From Rotaria macrura (lineage: Eukaryota > Rotifera > Eurotatoria > Philodinida > Philodinidae): a stretch of 64,000 bases of DNA. Within the stretch, counting starts at the first letter, position 1, and each line of letters starts with the position of its first letter. Below are positions 59,919-64,000 of the stretch, one piece after another. The notes beneath the pieces were generated by a model that did no database searches, was not told the DNA's origin, and saw only the letters and a list, made by a program, of their open reading frames with translations. Made by a program: the position numbers and the translations under genes. Location: assembly GCA_900239685.1 (NCBI GenBank), contig OENT01000272.1, forward strand, positions 62,001-126,000. The letters are read 5' to 3'.

Positions 59919-61530
59919 GTAAGATGAATAGCTACATGTATATACTTGTTAAAGGGACCTGAAACAGGTACTATTCTAATTGTTCTAATATCTAACAATT
60001 TAGCTTCTTGTCTATCATTCTTTTTCTTCTTATTTTATGTATACATATATATATATATATACATATGTCAAGATTCCAATCGTTAATTGTTTTCTAACAA
60101 AACTGTTGTCTATCGTTACGTTTATCAAAGAAATTGCTCGAGCGAAGAAAGGAATTTTAAATCGCTTGATGTTCTTTGTGTAATATCGATTAAGGTATTA
60201 AGATTCTTTCTTATTTGTTCATTCCGGACACAGAAAAAGAACTTAATGATTCATAAAAAAAAAAGAAATTCAACGTTAAGGAAAAATACAAAATACTATT
60301 TAGTTGACATGCAAATATGTGTGTAAACTTCGTAAATGAACTAATTTATGTAGAATGATAGAAAGCTTTAGACAAAGAACAGATTTCCTTTTCTTCTAAT
60401 AATAATCAAGTTGCGTTTATTTTACATTTCATTTATTTCTTGTTTATCGACTTTGCAATTTCTAACCATGCAAATGCTGCCTATGTTAGCCTACGGACCT
60501 ATGAACAAGTAAGACAAAGATAAACGTAGTACATAAGTTTTTACTTCTTACAGAAAATAATTTCGTTGATATTCGCATATGTATACGTATGAGAGTGTTT
60601 CTATTTATCTCTGTGTGTATATTTTTGTCTTTTTAATACTCAAAGAAAATGGGGACGTATGAGATGAGAAAACTTACGCATGACTGATGATCCTTGCCGA
60701 TCTTCGATGCTTTTTTGCTTATTACATTATTGACTTTATTGCGAGCATATGTAGTTAATGGGCGACAAGACGGAAGACGCGACCGAGCGTATACTAATTG
60801 CTAAAACGCACAGCTGCTCTTTTTAACAACTCGGTAAATGAATCAGGAATACAAGCAAGCTTTAGTAAATGATAAAGATGACGTTCTTTCTAGAAAGAAA
60901 AGAAAAATTGGTGCTAAATCTATTTCTTGAAATATAAATACATTTATATAAGGAAATTATTCTTAAGAAGATGAACAAGAACGACCATGATATACTGGAA
61001 AAATAATACTGCAAGACTTGTTCGTTTTCTTTGTTTTTAATACTTGTCGGAAGTTCGTCATTTTCTGACATATTATTATCATCATGTTAGTCTTTCCGTT
61101 TTTTTCAAATGTAAGAGACTTATTCTTTTATATTGAAAAGACAAATAGGTTAGATCTAGAGCCCCTANAACTATTGTATTACCTACGCATATATTCACTT
61201 GTTGAATAATTAACTACGAGAGACAAAGAATAGGAAAAAATCACATGATACTCATCGTTATGTTACTCTCTTTGACACTTAAATGTAAATGAATTTGTAG
61301 ATGCTTGAGGGTGAAACTTTTATTCTTAAAGAGAAACTAGTTCAAAGAACATGATTGAAATATGAAAAGAAAAAGCAAAAGAGAACCATATGGAATTATG
61401 ATTTGTAATATATGAGAACAATACTCATCGTTCTCTGTATAGAACAAAACAATGGAATATCAAGAAAAAAATACATCGACTACGATAATTCCATTCATAG
61501 AATCTCTCTGCTTTTTCTTTTTCTCGTATT

Positions 61531-61553
61531 TATATATATATATATATATATAT
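61531..61553. repeat. AT microsatellite
   Basis: Pure (TA)n of 23 bases, the longest uninterrupted dinucleotide run noticed in the window. Confidence 0.8.
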
Positions 61554-61672
61554 GTCTCATTTGTACACGGGAATATCGTATATAACATACTCCAACAAAG
61601 AACAACTAAACTATAATACAGAGTCAGTTTTTGCGTATCATTACTATTATTATTACGATTGTCATAATTGCT

Positions 61673-61731
61673 ATGGAACTAAATGTACACAATGAAGAAA
61701 TAAATAATAATAGAAATGAAACGGATTCTAG
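61673..61731 (+). other. Candidate alternative first exon
   Basis: ATG and 19 codons (MELNVHNEEINNNRNETDS) ending at a consensus donor (CTAG|GTAAGA) in phase 2. Asn-rich composition resembles the exon at 59538. The exit phase differs from that exon (0), so the two could not share the same next exon in frame. It may be a separate gene start or chance. Confidence 0.25.
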
Positions 61732-64000
61732 GTAAGAACTAATATTTCAAAGTAACTAATTGCTTTTTTTTATCATCGGGTATAACCAATTGTGAGTATC
61801 GATTTACTCGCTCGATAAATCCATATCATGTAATCGATCAGACTTCATATTTATTCTTCTGCAAGAATATACATATATAAAGAATCATGTTTATATGATG
61901 GTCTCATTTACAATAAGGCAATCATTAACTATGCTATAGTTAAACAATAATCAGTGATTCGTATAGGTCTTCAAATTGCGAAGATAATTTCACTGATCAA
62001 ATCGTATGAATTACCTATTGAAAATGAAATAGGTACGTAGGAGTTATGATGAAATAGAAACATCAGATTGATTTTTTTTTCTCGAACATTTTGAATCATT
62101 CATTATTAATTCGAGTATTGTGTGCAATGATTTCTTTTTGCTGTATGTAATTGAAAACGGTTTCCGATTAAAGACTACCGTTCAGTTGCAGTTACTTTAG
62201 GGTACATTAAGCTTTTCTGGATGTGACAAGTGATCGAGCTATTCCGTCGTTCCGATCGATTTCTTTTTCTTTTCTCCATTTTTTTTACCAATCGATTTCC
62301 GTTTTTTTTCTCTTTTTTTTGTGACTACATTTAAAATGTTTTCTCGTTGGAATACTTTTTTTTTAAACGGAAGAAGTAGTAGAGTGTCGAAGAAAAAAAA
62401 GAAGAAAAACTTTCTATCGTTTTTCTTCCTTCTCTTATTCATTGAAAATACAACAAAAGTGAGCAATTGCACTTTATTTAGTTCCTCTCGCGTTACACCT
62501 ATTTATATTGATATCATGATTCGATTACGATTCTAGCAGCAAACAAAAGAACAATACTATAACAAATATTTAGTAACATCCTCGTTTCTTTTTTTAACAA
62601 TACTTTTTAATCATTTGAATTCTATTGATTGTCAGGGTGAACAGGTATATATAGAAGAGAAAAACAGATTTTTTTAAATTTTTTTCGTTGATCACTATCA
62701 ATTCGTTCTACTATATATATTGTCTGTTGTTATAGTCATTGTTACACGATGAAAAGTTCGACTGATGAACTGAATGAAGTAAGTAACGACATTAGATTTA
62801 CACTACAACAACATATTCGAATCACATTCACATATGATTGGCACGTAACCCTTACAAGCACTTTTTTAGTGAATGAAACTTTTGCACTAGCATCACCATC
62901 TTCACAATAATAAATATTCGAATAAAAAACATCAACCATCTTAAATTAGTCTATCTTCTGCTAAGAAAAGTCGCTATGAATTTCTATCCAAAACAACACA
63001 AAATTAGTACTTCATTTGTTTTTTCACTGCTTTGTTTTGTGTGTTCTGCACTTCAACACTAGGAAAAAGATTCTGATAAATATCACATTTTTTTGTATCT
63101 TTTGATTGAGATAAATATTCCCTCGATAATGATTATGATAAATAAGCATTAACAGATTGTTTGTTATCCAATATCTTGAAAATGAAGAGAAATGATTATC
63201 TTATATAAATCGACAGAATGTATCGATGTTATATAGAGGTTGACATGGTTAACATAATACTGTCATTATCTTTCACAGATCATTAGTTACCCTTTTACGC
63301 GAAAGACTTTTTGTGAAATATCATTTCTTGTTTGAAGTTCAGAACTATCTTTCTCGCTTTAGTTTCTTGCCCTTCCCCTAAAAGACAAAACATAATAAAA
63401 GTAAATCGATTTTTTATTTATTCCCCTACTGGATGACTTGTGATGCAACAAATTTGATTATACTTTTCTTTTCCTATTTAAATGTATAGTAATATTTTCT
63501 TCAATGTACATTCGTTGTAAATCTCTATACTTTTGTTGTCAATTATTGATCCATGAAATTCAATTAGCTCGAATGAAAACTGCATCGTTACTGTCACTGT
63601 TATTATGATTATTATTCTTTTTTTTTCCATAGTAATTTTTTCAAGTATGTGTATATACATAGAAATGTCATTGTAATTGTCCTGGCAAGTCAGAGGTAAA
63701 TCTTACTGAAATAAAATAATGCAAACGATGCATATATTCTTTTTAATATATGAAAGAAACAGACGTAGTTCCCATTGCTCATTAACGAGTTAGAAAAGTC
63801 TACATGTATCGACACGCCCGGCGCACATATGCAAGTTAGATCAACATTTCGCCTTGTTCTCTTTATTATTGTCCATTGTATAAACAATATAGTTTTTTTT
63901 CATCACTGAAATTCTTTTTTTCTGTCTGTCTCCCTTTTTTTTTCTTGTCGTCGATACTTGTCTTCACACGCCGCATCATTTGCTCTTCATTTCTTTGTTA

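Larger units (their letters stand above)
59919..64000 (+). other. Presumed long first intron and unexplained sequence
   Basis: No exon continuing from 59918 was found. The region is AT-rich with (TA)n at 60041-60066 and 61531-61553 and many T and GA runs. One undetermined base (N) is at 61168. Confidence 0.4.

Overview
The window is nuclear DNA of an animal with an AT-rich genome. The genes are intron-rich; most introns are 50-75 nt with GT..AG ends, and a few are 0.4-1.8 kb. Several products are recognisable metazoan proteins: a glutamate/aspartate transporter, ZC3H14/Nab2, CHCHD4/Mia40, alpha-actinin and a PIAS-type SUMO ligase. My best guess is a rotifer, probably bdelloid, from the short introns, base composition and protein style; this is inference, because no species marker is present. 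All exon joins below were made by hand from splice sites and reading phase.

Layout. 0-5 kb: SLC1-family transporter (minus) with a possible 5' exon behind a very G-rich tract. 5-12.7 kb: mostly gene-free, with a weak two-exon candidate near 6.3 kb and three related hairpin repeats at 10.8-11.2 kb. 12.7-18.5 kb: three minus-strand genes without a firm name: a poly-Gln protein with an AKAP-like C-terminal helix, a small 88-residue protein, and an acidic Ser-rich protein. 19-23.2 kb: ZC3H14 and CHCHD4 (minus). 24.9-33.4 kb: a complete alpha-actinin gene (plus) with two mutually exclusive exons. 35.4-36.2 kb: a single-pass membrane protein (plus).

40.1-49.2 kb: two paralogous plus-strand genes, each encoding a signal peptide, a BTB/T1-type domain and a cysteine-rich C-terminal domain. 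They are separated by 6 kb that holds a long repeat rich in the palindrome AATCGATT and an 884-bp non-autonomous DNA transposon with long terminal inverted repeats and a TA target duplication. 50.5-55.7 kb: a small GON7-like gene, a small membrane-protein gene and PIAS (all minus). 59.5 kb to the end: first coding exon of a His/Asn/Ser-rich protein (plus) followed by a long presumed intron, with one more candidate first exon at 61.7 kb.

The strongest candidates for new biology are the secreted BTB/T1 plus cysteine-rich proteins, the hairpin repeat family at 10.8-11.2 kb, and the nested repeats between the BTB paralogues. I saw no rRNA, CRISPR, retroelement or virus-derived coding sequence. 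I could not screen rigorously for tRNAs.
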